Below are positions 16,363 through 25,399 of a DNA stretch of 62,979 nucleotides, piece after piece; the stretch's first letter is position 1; every line of letters starts with the position of its first letter. Source of the DNA: Rubrivivax sp. (GTDB taxonomy: Bacteria; Pseudomonadota; Gammaproteobacteria; Burkholderiales; Burkholderiaceae_C); NCBI GenBank assembly GCA_021297985.1, contig JAJTGU010000003.1, positions 1-62,979 of the forward strand, written 5' to 3'. The notes beneath the pieces were generated by a model, which saw only the letters and a program-made list of their open reading frames with translations, did no database searches and was not told where the DNA came from. The position numbers were made by a program, and so were the translations under genes.

Positions 16363-17742
16363 TCAGCGCAACCACATGCGCGCACCCCGGGCCGGCAGCG
16401 TGAACGTCTGGTTGCTGCTGGTGATGCGCACGACGCTGCCCGACCCCAGCCGGTCGGTGTAGTTGACGTTCCACCACAGCACGCTGCTGTTCATGTTGAC
16501 GTTGACGTTCACTGCATTGCCGCACTTGTTGATGCCGACGATGCCCAGGTTGCCGCGCCGGAACAGCAGGTGGCACTGGCCGTGCGCCAGCACCTGCATG
16601 TCGGTGCCCTGCACGGCGTTGTGGAAGCCGATCATGGCGCGCAGGTCGGTGCGGTTCCAGGCGTTGACCCAGCGGTTGTCTCCGCTCTCGTTGTTGTCGG
16701 TGTAGACCATCGGCACCCCGCCGTTGCGGCCGAGCACGTAGGCATAGGCCAGCGTCTCGTCGGTGGGATCCATGATCTGCCAGCGGAAGCCGCTGTTGTT
16801 GGGGATGTCGTGCGTGACGGTGAACGTGATGGCGCGCGCGTTGGGCAGCGCCTGCCCGTAGGCGCCCGGGTCGACGAGCTGGCTCATCGAGCCGCTGAAG
16901 CCAAAGGCGCTGCGGATCTGCGCGAACAGCGGGAAGTCGTAGGCGCCGTGGTCGGTGCCCGCCAGGTAGGGGCCGAGGAACTGGTCGTACTCGGCGTTGC
17001 CGACGCCGCCGCTGGTGATGATCTCGCCGAAGACGTGCATGCCGCTCTTGAGGGTCGACGTCAGCACGGCGTTCATGTGGCCGTTGGGCATGTGCTTGGC
17101 CGCGTCGATGCGGAACCCCTTGACGCCCAGGTTCTTGAGCGCCTGCAGGTACTGCTGCTGCTGGCTGATCACCCACGAGTTGGCCACGAGGTCGGGCAAG
17201 CCGGCGTCGCCGGCGCCGCCGCACAGGCGCCAGTTCTGCACCTGCCAGACGTCGTTGTAGTTGCCGATGCAGTTGGCCGAGCCGAAGTCGCCGGCGCCGA
17301 GAAAATTCTGCGTCAGGTTGCCGAAAAGCCGCTGCGCGTTCCAATAGGTGGAGTCGGCGGCATACGTGACCAGCACCTCGGTGCCGGGATAGTTGAGGTC
17401 GGGGCGCTTCCAGGCCTCGTTGGCCATGTGGTTGAGCACCACGTCGGCGTAGACGCGGATGTTGCGCTGGGTCAGCGCGTTGACCATCGCCACGAACGAC
17501 GCGCGGTCGCCCAGCGTGTGCTGGATGGTGCGGTAGTCCTGCGGCTGGTAGCGCGACCACCACTCGGTGCCGGCGCTCTTGTGCGCCGGGGCCACCAGCA
17601 CCATGCGGTAACCGGCGTCGCGGATGGCGTCGGCGCGCGCGGTGACGTCGCTGTAGCGCCAGTTGAACGCATGAAGGATGACGTCGGCCTGCGCGGACGC
17701 AGCGGCCAACAGGGCCAGGCCCAGGGCAAGGGATCGATTCAC
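16363..17742 (-). CDS. Secreted alpha-amylase (GH13)
   Basis: A 459-residue enzyme with a signal peptide (cleavage after about residue 19) and the four conserved GH13 regions: DVVLNH at 100-105, GFRIDAAKH with nucleophile Asp213, FGEII with acid/base Glu240, and FTVTHD with Asp312. It would hydrolyse starch or glycogen outside the cell. A short all-beta C-terminal domain ends in LPARGARMWLR. The gene stands alone, convergent with the S8 protease and far from any maltose transporter. Its upstream region holds a repeated palindrome, so sugar-dependent repression is likely. Confidence 0.92.
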   Translation of the reverse strand: MNRSLALGLALLAAASAQADVILHAFNWRYSDVTARADAIRDAGYRMVLVAPAHKSAGTEWWSRYQPQDYRTIQHTLGDRASFVAMVNALTQRNIRVYADVVLNHMANEAWKRPDLNYPGTEVLVTYAADSTYWNAQRLFGNLTQNFLGAGDFGSANCIGNYNDVWQVQNWRLCGGAGDAGLPDLVANSWVISQQQQYLQALKNLGVKGFRIDAAKHMPNGHMNAVLTSTLKSGMHVFGEIITSGGVGNAEYDQFLGPYLAGTDHGAYDFPLFAQIRSAFGFSGSMSQLVDPGAYGQALPNARAITFTVTHDIPNNSGFRWQIMDPTDETLAYAYVLGRNGGVPMVYTDNNESGDNRWVNAWNRTDLRAMIGFHNAVQGTDMQVLAHGQCHLLFRRGNLGIVGINKCGNAVNVNVNMNSSVLWWNVNYTDRLGSGSVVRITSSNQTFTLPARGARMWLR

Positions 17743-17808
17743 GGTGGTCTCCGGGTGTTGTCTTGGATCCGGACGGGCCGGAAAGGCGGGATCGGTGCCC
17801 GCCCGCTT

Positions 17809-17821
17809 GTAGTTATACTAC
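17809..17821. promoter_or_regulatory. Putative operator, amylase promoter, proximal copy
   Basis: A 13-nt perfect inverted repeat GTAGT-TAT-ACTAC, 67 nt upstream of the amylase start. Read on the minus strand it contains TATAAC, a plausible -10 element, so a bound repressor would cover the promoter. Confidence 0.5.
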
Positions 17822-17962
17822 GCCACGCTTGGACGAGACCTAGGGTTTCTGCGGATGCCCGGGTCAGTCACAGGTCGCAAACCCGGAGGGCGATCTCCCA
17901 GCAGAGGCGTCCCCGCTGCGAGCAGCGTCTATCGGCGGTGCGGGCGGGTGACCGGCAACCGT

Positions 17963-17975
17963 GTAGTAATACTTC
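17963..17975. promoter_or_regulatory. Putative operator, amylase upstream region, distal copy
   Basis: GTAGT-AAT-ACTTC, a copy of the proximal palindrome with one mismatch in the second arm. The two centres are 154 nt apart, which would allow looping between bound dimers. Confidence 0.4.
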
Positions 17976-18096
17976 ATGTCGCCGGTCGCATTCTCTGGCC
18001 CCGGGACCCTTCACCCGGCCGAGTCAGCCCGACCTGGGCGGCCGACGCCGGCTTGGAGGGCTTGTCACCGACGCTTGGGCCGTTGCAAACCGCAGA

Positions 18097-20475
18097 TCAC
18101 ACCCCGTACGGCACCCAGACGTTCTTGACCTGCACCGCCTGCTCGAGCACGCTGTGCAGGTCGTACGCGGCAGCCGCGGCAGAGGGTCCAACCCAGGTGC
18201 GCTTGAGGTTGCTGATCGACAGGGTTTCCACCTTCTGGCACTGCGCCGCCGTCGCGGTCGGCCACCAGAGCGCGTCGACCTCGGCGTGGGCGGCCAGGGT
18301 CTCGGCCAGTGCCGATGCGTCGCCGGTCACGAGGTTGACGACGCCCGCCGGCACGTCGCTGGTGTCCAGGACCTGGTACAGCTCGGCGGCCACCAGGGGC
18401 TGGCGGCGCGACGGCACGGCGACAACGCGGTTGCCCATCGCGATGGCGGGTGCGATCAACGACACCAGGCCCAGCAGCGGCGCGTCGTCGCCGGCAATGA
18501 CGCCGATGTTGCCCACCGGCTCGTGCAGCGCGAGCGTCACCCCGTGCATCGGCGGCTGGTGCACGGCGCCGTCGTACTTGTCGGCCCAGGCCGCGAAGTC
18601 GAACAGGCATTCGACGCTGGCCTGAACCTCGGCTTCGGCCGCCGCTTCGCCACCAAAGGCGGCCAGTGTCGCGACCAAGCGCGGGCGCTGGGCCTGCAGG
18701 TTCTCGGCCAGGTAGTACAGCACCTGGGCCCGGCCGTGGGCGCTGGTGCGGGCCCAGCCGGCCGCGGCACGCGCGGCCTCGACCGCGTTGCGGATGTCCT
18801 TGCGGTTGCCCTCGGGCACCAGGCCGAGCAGCGTCTTGCCGGCGCGCACCTCGCGGCTGTAGCCGCCGTCGGGCCGGACCTGCTTGCCGCCGATGTAGAG
18901 CTTGGCGGTGCGGTCGATGGCGTTCGGGTCGGCGGGCACCAGCGTGGCCGCAACGGGTGTTCTGGCGCCCTTGGCCGCAGCCTTGGCGATCTTCACTGCC
19001 GGCTTCGTGGAAACCGGCTTGAGGTACTCACGCAGACCTTCGCGTCCGCCTTCGCGGCCGAAGCCGGATTCGCGCACGCCGCCAAAGCCGCAGGCGGCGT
19101 CGAACTGGTTGGCCGTGTTGACCCACACCACACCCGCCTTCAGACGCGGTGCCACGTCCAGCGCCAGCGTGATGCTCTCGCTCCAGACGCAGGCCGCAAG
19201 GCCGAATCGCGTGTTGTTGGCCAGTTCCACCGCCTCGGCGGGCGTGCGGAAGGTCTGCACCGTCAGCACCGGGCCGAAGACCTCCTGCTGCACGATCTCG
19301 CTGGCGGTGTCGACGCCGGTCACCAGCGTCGGTGGGAAGAAGCAGTGCTCGCCTGCCGGCAAGGCCGTGGCGCAGGCCTGGAAGACCTCGGCCCCTGCGG
19401 CCCGTGCACGCTCGACAAATCCGTTGACGCGCAGCCACTGGGTGCGGTCGACCAGCGCGCCCATGTCGATGCTCTTGTCCAGCGGGTCGCCGACACGGAT
19501 CTTGGCCATGCGTGCCTTCAGCTTGGCCAGCAGTGTCGCGGCCGTGCCCTCGTGCACCAGCAGGCGCGAGCCGGCGCAGCAGACCTCGCCCTGGTTGAAC
19601 CAGATGCTGTCGACGATGCCCTCGACGGCCGCGTCGAGGTCGGCATCGGCGAACACGAGGTACGGGCTCTTGCCACCGAGCTCAAGGCTCAGCTTCTTGC
19701 CGCTGCCCGCCGTGGCGGCGCGGATCGCGCGGCCGACCTCGGTGCTGCCGGTGAAGGCGATCTTGGCGATGCCCGGGTGCGCGGTGATGGCCTGGCCGAC
19801 GTCGCCGTCGCCCGTGACCAGGTTGAACACGCCCTCCGGCAGGCCGACCTCGGCGCAGACCTCGGCGAACCGCAACGCCGTCAGCGACGTCTGCTCGGCC
19901 GGCTTGAACACGATGGTGTTGCCGCACGCCAATGCCGGCGCGACCTTCCAGGCCAGCATCAGCAGCGGAAAGTTCCACGGCACGATCTGGCCGACCACGC
20001 CCAGGGCCTCGTGCCCGGGCAGCTCACGCGACAGCAGCTGCGCCCAGCCGGCATGGTGATAGAAATGCCGCACCGCCAGCGGCACGTCGGCGTCGCGCGT
20101 CTCGCGGATGGTCTTGCCGTTGTCCAGCGTCTCGAGCACGGCAAACAGCCGCGCGTGCTTCTGCAACGCACGGGCCAGCGCGTACAGGTGCTTCGCGCGG
20201 CCGTGTCCACCCAGGGCCTGCCAGGCGGGCAACGCGGCGCCCGCGGCCTGCACGGCACGGTCGACCATCCTGGCATCGCCCTGGGCGACAGCGGCCAGGG
20301 CCGCTCCGTTGGCCGGGTTGAGGCTGTCGAAGTGCTGGCGGCCGGCGACCCAGGCCCCGGCGATGAAGTGGCCGAAGCGGCGCTTGTGGCCCGCCAGCCA
20401 GGCCTGGGCCGCGTCGGCGCTTTCGGGTGAGGGGCCGTAGTCCATGGTGGCAAGGATGTCTTGGAGGGTGGGCAT
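18097..20475 (-). CDS. ALDH16-type two-domain aldehyde dehydrogenase
   Basis: A 792-residue NAD(P)-dependent aldehyde dehydrogenase built of two ALDH units. The first (about 1-500) is complete: Asn168 (PWNFP), Lys191 (KPAEQTS), Glu265 (LELGGKS) and nucleophile Cys299 (NQGEVCCAGS). The second (about 520-792) keeps the nucleotide-binding half (VGNIGVIAGDDAPLLGLVSLIAPAIAMGN) but has no catalytic Cys region. This plan is that of the ALDH16 family. The gene starts 5 nt after the stop of deoC and is surely co-expressed with it. The natural substrate is unknown; acetaldehyde from the aldolase, or an aldehyde derived from deoxyribose, is a reasonable guess. Confidence 0.85.
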   Translation of the reverse strand: MPTLQDILATMDYGPSPESADAAQAWLAGHKRRFGHFIAGAWVAGRQHFDSLNPANGAALAAVAQGDARMVDRAVQAAGAALPAWQALGGHGRAKHLYALARALQKHARLFAVLETLDNGKTIRETRDADVPLAVRHFYHHAGWAQLLSRELPGHEALGVVGQIVPWNFPLLMLAWKVAPALACGNTIVFKPAEQTSLTALRFAEVCAEVGLPEGVFNLVTGDGDVGQAITAHPGIAKIAFTGSTEVGRAIRAATAGSGKKLSLELGGKSPYLVFADADLDAAVEGIVDSIWFNQGEVCCAGSRLLVHEGTAATLLAKLKARMAKIRVGDPLDKSIDMGALVDRTQWLRVNGFVERARAAGAEVFQACATALPAGEHCFFPPTLVTGVDTASEIVQQEVFGPVLTVQTFRTPAEAVELANNTRFGLAACVWSESITLALDVAPRLKAGVVWVNTANQFDAACGFGGVRESGFGREGGREGLREYLKPVSTKPAVKIAKAAAKGARTPVAATLVPADPNAIDRTAKLYIGGKQVRPDGGYSREVRAGKTLLGLVPEGNRKDIRNAVEAARAAAGWARTSAHGRAQVLYYLAENLQAQRPRLVATLAAFGGEAAAEAEVQASVECLFDFAAWADKYDGAVHQPPMHGVTLALHEPVGNIGVIAGDDAPLLGLVSLIAPAIAMGNRVVAVPSRRQPLVAAELYQVLDTSDVPAGVVNLVTGDASALAETLAAHAEVDALWWPTATAAQCQKVETLSISNLKRTWVGPSAAAAAYDLHSVLEQAVQVKNVWVPYGV

Positions 20476-20480
20476 GGCGA

Positions 20481-21479
20481 TCAGGGCATGGCGTGCCGGT
20501 GGGCTGCGCTGTAGTGGCCGGTGACGTAGTGCTCGAGCTGGCGCTCGATGTCGGTGAGCAGGCTGCTGGCCCCGAAGCGGAACAGATCGGGTTGCAGCCA
20601 GCGGTCGCCGAGCTCCTCCTTGATCAGCGCCAGGTACTGCAAGGCGCCCTTGGCCGAGGAGATGCCGCCTGCGGGCTTGTAGCCCACCACCTGGCCGGTC
20701 TCGGCCTGGAATTCGCGGATCGCACGCACCATCACCAGCGACACGTCCAGCGTCGCGTTCACGCCTTCCTTGCCGGTGCTGGTCTTGATGAAGTCGGCCC
20801 CGGCCATCATCGCCACCCACGAGGCACGCGCCACGTTCTCGAGCGTCTGCAGCTCGCCGGTCGCGAGGATGGCCTTGAGGTGGGCCGGCCCGCAGGCCTT
20901 CTTGAAGGCCACCAGTTCGTCGTACAGGGCCTGCCAGTCGTGCACCAGGGCGTGGCGGCGGCTGATGACGATGTCGACCTCCTGCGCTCCGGCGGCCACG
21001 GACAGCTCGATCTCGCGCAGCTTGGTTTCCATCGGCGACAAGCCCGCCGGGAAACCGGTGCTGACCACCGCCACCGGGATGCCGCTGCCCCGCAGCGCGT
21101 GCACGGCCTCGGCGACCATCTCGTGGTAGACGCAGACCGCACCGACCTTCAATGACGGCAGGCCCAGTGCACCCAGGAGCTCGGCACCCAGCGGCTGGCG
21201 GGCCTTGGCACAGAGGCGCCGCACGCGGCCGGGTGTGTCGTCGCCCGAGAGCGTCGTCAGGTCCATGCACTGGATGGCCTTGATCAGCCAGGCCGCCTGG
21301 TGGGCCTTCTTGACCGAGCGGCTGGCATTGAGCGTGGCCACGCGGCGCGCCACGGCGGGCTGGTTCACGCGGACGGCGCGCACACGCGCCAGGTCCAGCG
21401 GCGTGCCGGAATTCAGCGGCGCCAGGGGTGCGGCTGCCGACGCAGCAGCAAGGGGTTCGGACTTGGCAACAGCGCGCAT
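20481..21479 (-). CDS. deoC: Deoxyribose-phosphate aldolase (eukaryote-like type)
   Basis: A 332-residue class I aldolase. It would cleave 2-deoxyribose 5-phosphate to glyceraldehyde 3-phosphate and acetaldehyde. The Schiff-base lysine is Lys232 (DFIKTSTGKE) and the proton-relay lysine is Lys268 (GYKPAGGI); the acidic residue lies in EVDIVISRR. The long N-terminus and the C-terminal stretch KEELGDRWLQPDLFRFGASSLLTDIERQLEHYVTG resemble the animal DERA enzyme, not the 250-residue E. coli DeoC. The ATG at 21479 removes an unlikely Arg-rich extension. It is the first gene of the pair with the ALDH16-type dehydrogenase. Confidence 0.9.
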   Translation of the reverse strand: MRAVAKSEPLAAASAAAPLAPLNSGTPLDLARVRAVRVNQPAVARRVATLNASRSVKKAHQAAWLIKAIQCMDLTTLSGDDTPGRVRRLCAKARQPLGAELLGALGLPSLKVGAVCVYHEMVAEAVHALRGSGIPVAVVSTGFPAGLSPMETKLREIELSVAAGAQEVDIVISRRHALVHDWQALYDELVAFKKACGPAHLKAILATGELQTLENVARASWVAMMAGADFIKTSTGKEGVNATLDVSLVMVRAIREFQAETGQVVGYKPAGGISSAKGALQYLALIKEELGDRWLQPDLFRFGASSLLTDIERQLEHYVTGHYSAAHRHAMP

Positions 21480-21573
21480 GCGCAGGCACTCCAGGGGCTG
21501 GCGAAACCTTGCAGCATAAAGTCTGGCGCAGGCGGCCCCGTGCGCACCGGCGCCACGGTGGCCGCCCGGCCCC

Positions 21574-21957
21574 CTACTGCGCCCTCTGCAGTTCGGTGAC
21601 CGTGAACTTGCCGCCTTCATTGACGGCCTTGAACTTGATCTTGTCGCCCGCCTTCAGCGTGTCGAGCATCGCCTTGTCCCTGACGACAAAGACCATCGTC
21701 ATCGGCGGCATGTCCAGGCTCTTGATCTCGGCGTGCCGGAGGGTCAGCTTCCCGGCGTCCTTGTCGACCTTGCGCACCTCGCCGTCGGTCAGGTCGACCG
21801 TGGTGGCCGATGCACGAGCCGACGCGCCCGACTGGCCGGAGTCACCCTGTGGCGCTGGACCCCCTTGATGGCTGGCGGCCCAGGCGGGCGGCGCGATCGC
21901 GGCCGACAGCACGAGAGCCAGGGCGGTGAGGCGGGTGAAGTGTCGTTGCGGGTTCAT
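21574..21957 (-). CDS. CusF-like periplasmic copper-binding protein
   Basis: A 127-residue exported protein. The signal peptide ends near AWA (about residue 27). After a low-complexity linker comes a CusF-type OB-fold domain: GEVRKVDKDAGKLTLRHAEI, then LDMPPMTMVFVV. The His and the two Met of the MPPMTM stretch are the Cu(I)/Ag(I) ligands known for CusF. It closes the copper operon, 52 nt after the multicopper oxidase. It would carry copper to an exporter or oxidase in the periplasm. Confidence 0.88.
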   Translation of the reverse strand: MNPQRHFTRLTALALVLSAAIAPPAWAASHQGGPAPQGDSGQSGASARASATTVDLTDGEVRKVDKDAGKLTLRHAEIKSLDMPPMTMVFVVRDKAMLDTLKAGDKIKFKAVNEGGKFTVTELQRAQ

Positions 21958-22009
21958 CTGCGTGCCTTCTGCTTGGGGTGGGTCCTGAACACTGGGATCG
22001 ACGTCCGGG

Positions 22010-23479
22010 TCAGTGGCCCGCGTGACCGCCGGAACCACCCGGTACCGGCTTGCGCACCCTGACCTCGACCTCGCGCGCCGGCTTGGCCATCGACGGCATG
22101 GAGCCGAGGCCCGGGCTTGCCTCGGCCTTGAAGCGGGCGGGGTCCGGCAAGGCCCCGGTGAATTCGTAGGCCACCGTGCCTGGCGGGTGCCGGTACCAGC
22201 CCGGGTCGCGGTAGTCGCCGCGCGCCTGATCCTTGCGCACCTTCAACACGCTGAACATGCCGCCCATGCCGACGGCACCGAACGGACCCTGCCCCGCCAT
22301 CATCGCGGCGGTGTTGTCGGGCAGCGGCATCTCCATCTCGGTCATGTCCTTCATGCCGCGCTCGCCCATCACCATGTAATCGGGGATCAGCTGGGTGATC
22401 TGCCTGGCGACGCCGCGGTGGTCCACGCCAATCATCGTGGGCACATCGTGGCCCATCGCGTTCATGGTGTGGTGGCTCTTGTGGCAGTGGAAGGCCCAAT
22501 CGCCCTCCTCGTCCGCGACGAAGTCCAGCTGCCTCATCTGCCCGACCGCGATGTCGGCGGTGACCTCGTACTGCCTGGCGCTCCTGGGCGTGGGCCCGCC
22601 GTCGGTGCCGGTGATCAGGAACTCATGGCCGTGCAGGTGGATGGGGTGGTTGGTCATCGTCAGGTTGCCGACGCGGATACGCACCTTGTCCATCTTTCGA
22701 ACGACCAAGGGATCGATGCCCGGGAAGATGCGGCTGTTCCAGCTCCAGAGGTTGAAGTCGAGCATGGTCATGATCTTCGGCGTGGCACTGCCCGGCTCGA
22801 TGTCGTAGGCGTTGAGCAGGAAGCAGAAGTCGCGGTCGACCTCGTCGATCAGCGGGTGCTTTCCGCCTTTGCCGAGGGCGGGATGCGTGACCCAGAAGCC
22901 CATCATGCCCATCGCCATCTGCACCATCTCGTCGGCGTGCGGGTGGTACATGAAGGTGCCGGGCCGGCGCGCCACGAACTCATAGACGTAGGTCTTGCCG
23001 GGCGGGATGCCGGGCTGGTTCAGGCCGGTCACGCCGTCCATGCCGTTGGGCAGGCGCTGGCCGTGCCAGTGGATGCTGGTCAGCTCACCGAGCCTGTTGG
23101 TGACGAAGAGGCGCACGCGGTCGCCCTCCACCACCTCGATGGTCGGACCCGGGCTCTGGCCGTTGTAGCCCCAGAGGTGGGCCTTGAAGCCGGGCGCCAT
23201 CTCGCGAACCACGGGTTCGGCCACGAGGTGGAACTCCTTGACCCCCTGGTTCATGCGCCAGGGCAGCGTCCACCCGTTGAGCGTGACGACCGGGTTGTAG
23301 GGTCGGCCGGTGTTCGGCACCAGCGGCGGCATGGTGTCGGGCCGGGTCTGCAGCACCGGCTCGGGCAACGCGACCATGGCCACCTTGCTGACGGTGGCGG
23401 CGGCTGCGGCCGCCGTGATGGCGCCGGCACCCCCGAGCATCCTGCGTCGGGACAGCATCTGGGAGTCCTTCATGGTCAA
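22010..23479 (-). CDS. Periplasmic multicopper oxidase (copper tolerance)
   Basis: A 489-residue oxidase with a Tat signal (SRRRMLGGAGAITAAAA). All four copper-binding blocks are present: HWHG, HPHAD, HPIHLHGHE and HCHKSHH followed by Met. A Met-rich loop (GMKDMTEMEMPLP and AMMAGQG, about 385-410) resembles Cu(I)-oxidising enzymes such as CueO or CopA, though it sits after the last type-1 copper motif. The C-terminus ends in a Gly/His tail (GGSGGHAGH). It overlaps the TolC-type gene by 4 nt. The likely role is oxidation of periplasmic Cu(I) to Cu(II). Confidence 0.9.
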   Translation of the reverse strand: MTMKDSQMLSRRRMLGGAGAITAAAAAATVSKVAMVALPEPVLQTRPDTMPPLVPNTGRPYNPVVTLNGWTLPWRMNQGVKEFHLVAEPVVREMAPGFKAHLWGYNGQSPGPTIEVVEGDRVRLFVTNRLGELTSIHWHGQRLPNGMDGVTGLNQPGIPPGKTYVYEFVARRPGTFMYHPHADEMVQMAMGMMGFWVTHPALGKGGKHPLIDEVDRDFCFLLNAYDIEPGSATPKIMTMLDFNLWSWNSRIFPGIDPLVVRKMDKVRIRVGNLTMTNHPIHLHGHEFLITGTDGGPTPRSARQYEVTADIAVGQMRQLDFVADEEGDWAFHCHKSHHTMNAMGHDVPTMIGVDHRGVARQITQLIPDYMVMGERGMKDMTEMEMPLPDNTAAMMAGQGPFGAVGMGGMFSVLKVRKDQARGDYRDPGWYRHPPGTVAYEFTGALPDPARFKAEASPGLGSMPSMAKPAREVEVRVRKPVPGGSGGHAGH

Positions 23480-24912
23480 TGCCCCGGTTTGGCGGTCTCG
23501 GCGGCCATCGCGGGGCCGGTGGCGGTGGCGAGGCTGGGCTTGCCGATCAGCGCCATGTCCAGGTCGGACTGCGCGATCCAGAAGTCGCGCAGGGCCTGGA
23601 TGGAACCGTGCACCACGGCGATCTGCGAGCGTGCATCGGCCAGCAGTTCGAACACGCCGATCAGCATGCCGTTGTAGCGAAGCAGGTTTTCCTCCGCGAT
23701 GCGCTGGCTCAGCGGCACGACTTCGTCGCGCTGGTGGCGGGCGATGTCGTAGGCCGAGCGATAACCGGTGTAGGCCTCGCGCACTTCAGAGCGTGCGTTC
23801 ACGGCCGTCTCGGCGGCGCGGTGCAGGCTCTGCATGTAGACCGCCTCGGCACGCGCGATGCGGGCGCCGCTCCAGTCGAACAGCGGCAGCTCGAAGCCGA
23901 CCTCCCAGCCGCGTTCGCTCGGTCCCTCGCTGGACCCGACCCGCTTGGCTCCCAGTTCCAGGACGCTGACGAAGCGGGTCGTACGGGTCAGACCCAGGTT
24001 CCTGGCGGTCAGCTCGCTGGTCTGTCGGGCGCCCTGAACGTCCAGGCGCTGCGCCATCGCCACTCGTTCGATGTCGGGCAGGTCCAGAACGGCACTGGGC
24101 AGGTCGGGCAGTCGCTCGGGCAGCGTGAACTGCGTCTGCGCGCCCCAGGCGCCAAGCAAACGCGTCAGCTTCTCCCGCGTGGCGCGCTGGGCCTGTTCGG
24201 CGCGCGCGAGGTTCAGCAGCGCCTCGGCCAGAAACATCTGCTCGCGGGCCCGCTGCAGCCTGTTGAAGTTGCCGACCTGCTCCATGCGCCGAGCCAGTTC
24301 TGAGCTGGCTTCGGCCGCCTGCCGCACCTTCTGCATGTACCGAACCGTCTCTTCGGCCGCCAGCGCGTTGTAGTAGGCCTTGCGCGTGTCGGCTGCCAGC
24401 GACAGCACGCCCATCGCCACCACGCCCTGGGTCTGCGTGAAGCGGCGCGACTCCATCTGGCCGACCAACGGCATGGCCAGCAGGCGGCCGAGGTTGAAGT
24501 GCAGCCCCCGTTCGATTTCGCGTTCGTCGCCCTTGCGCGCGCGGCCGAAGCTGAAGCCCGGGTTGGGCAGGCGCCCGGCCATCACGACCTCGGCCTCGGT
24601 GATGCCGAGCTCCTGGAAGCTGGCCTGCAGGCCACGGTTGTTCAGCAAGGCGACCTGCACGGCGTCGTCCACACCCAGCGGCTTGGACAGCAGCTCGTTG
24701 ACCCGCCTGGCAATGCCGTCCAGGTCGGCGTCGGAGCGGGCCCACTGCACGTCCTGGCCCAGCCGGTCCTTGGCGACCTGTTGGACCGAAGAGAAGCCTC
24801 CATCAGGGCTGAACGTCGCGCAGCCGCCCAGCACCAGGGCGCTGCCCAGCAGGACAGCAAGGCGCCCGCGCGGTGAGGCCAGAGGCGGGCTATTCCGGGT
24901 GGAGCGGTTCAT
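23476..24912 (-). CDS. TolC-family outer-membrane lipoprotein
   Basis: A 478-residue outer-membrane factor. The lipobox VLGGC (Cys near 31) is followed by two OEP repeats rich in Ala/Leu/Arg heptads. The characteristic segments are EAVVMAGRLPNPGFSFG and GWEVGFELPLFDWSGARIARAEA. The ATG at 24912 overlaps the stop of the preceding small gene by 4 nt, and the gene overlaps the oxidase gene by 4 nt. No RND pump or adaptor is encoded here, so the export partner is elsewhere or the protein serves another role in copper handling. Confidence 0.87.
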   Translation of the reverse strand: MNRSTRNSPPLASPRGRLAVLLGSALVLGGCATFSPDGGFSSVQQVAKDRLGQDVQWARSDADLDGIARRVNELLSKPLGVDDAVQVALLNNRGLQASFQELGITEAEVVMAGRLPNPGFSFGRARKGDEREIERGLHFNLGRLLAMPLVGQMESRRFTQTQGVVAMGVLSLAADTRKAYYNALAAEETVRYMQKVRQAAEASSELARRMEQVGNFNRLQRAREQMFLAEALLNLARAEQAQRATREKLTRLLGAWGAQTQFTLPERLPDLPSAVLDLPDIERVAMAQRLDVQGARQTSELTARNLGLTRTTRFVSVLELGAKRVGSSEGPSERGWEVGFELPLFDWSGARIARAEAVYMQSLHRAAETAVNARSEVREAYTGYRSAYDIARHQRDEVVPLSQRIAEENLLRYNGMLIGVFELLADARSQIAVVHGSIQALRDFWIAQSDLDMALIGKPSLATATGPAMAAETAKPGH

Positions 24913-25292
24913 GGCGATGTGGGCCCCGCATGGCCGGCAGACGCAGGTCTTGTCGCCGGCGGGATGGCGCTTGACTTGACGTCGGGCTGCTGCCCTTCGC
25001 GTGCGTACACCCGCCATCCCCCGATGCGCGCCACGGTGTCGTTCGCTTCACGCCAGGACACCGGCTTGTCGTCGGCCGGCCGTCGCGACCGGGCGAGCGA
25101 GGACCCGTAGGTGAGCGCAGGAACGCTGGCTTTGGGGTCGGGCGGATCGGGCCGGGCCGCAGCCGCTTGACCCTGCGCGGTCGCGGTGGTCGTGGTCAAC
25201 AGCAGGAGCGCCAGCGATGCAGCTTCCAGGACGCACGGCATGGGCCAGCGCCGATGCTGCGCCGATGCAGGAACGGGATCGGATCGAGACAT
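24909..25292 (-). CDS. Small exported protein of the copper operon, function unknown
   Basis: A 127-residue protein with a hydrophobic signal segment (about 19-40, ending TATAQG). It has a conserved-looking core: PALTYGSSLARSRRPADDKPVSW, then NDTVARIGGWRVYARE. No metal-ligand pattern is visible. The ATG at 25292 has a good GAGGA site 7 nt upstream; Met18 at 25241 is an alternative that would give a tidier signal peptide. It overlaps the TolC-type gene by 4 nt (ATGA), so its role is tied to that operon. I cannot assign a function. Confidence 0.75.
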   Translation of the reverse strand: MSRSDPVPASAQHRRWPMPCVLEAASLALLLLTTTTATAQGQAAAARPDPPDPKASVPALTYGSSLARSRRPADDKPVSWREANDTVARIGGWRVYAREGQQPDVKSSAIPPATRPASAGHAGPTSP

Positions 25293-25399
25293 TGTTGTCC
25301 TCGCGTCAAGGTCGATGTGCTCCCGGGCAGCAAAGGCAGCCCAGGAGGAACGGGACCTGGCGAGGCCACGCGTGTCAGCGCACGCGGCGATCTCGCCAG

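Larger units (their letters stand above)
17743..18096. other. 354-nt intergenic region upstream of the amylase gene
   Basis: This gap holds two copies of a GTAGT-N3-ACT(A/T)C palindrome (listed separately) and small stems: CGCTGC-GA-GCAGCG at 17915-17928 and a CCGGGT/ACCCGG pair near 17863-17890. I see no reading frame with coding character and no clear terminator for the aldehyde dehydrogenase gene that ends at 18097. Confidence 0.5.

Noticed and set aside
16141..20430. A 1429-residue open frame on the plus strand.
   Set aside because: It lies antisense over the amylase, the ALDH16 gene and their promoter region; its protein is His/Arg/Gly-rich without any domain, as expected for a frame shadow in high-GC DNA.
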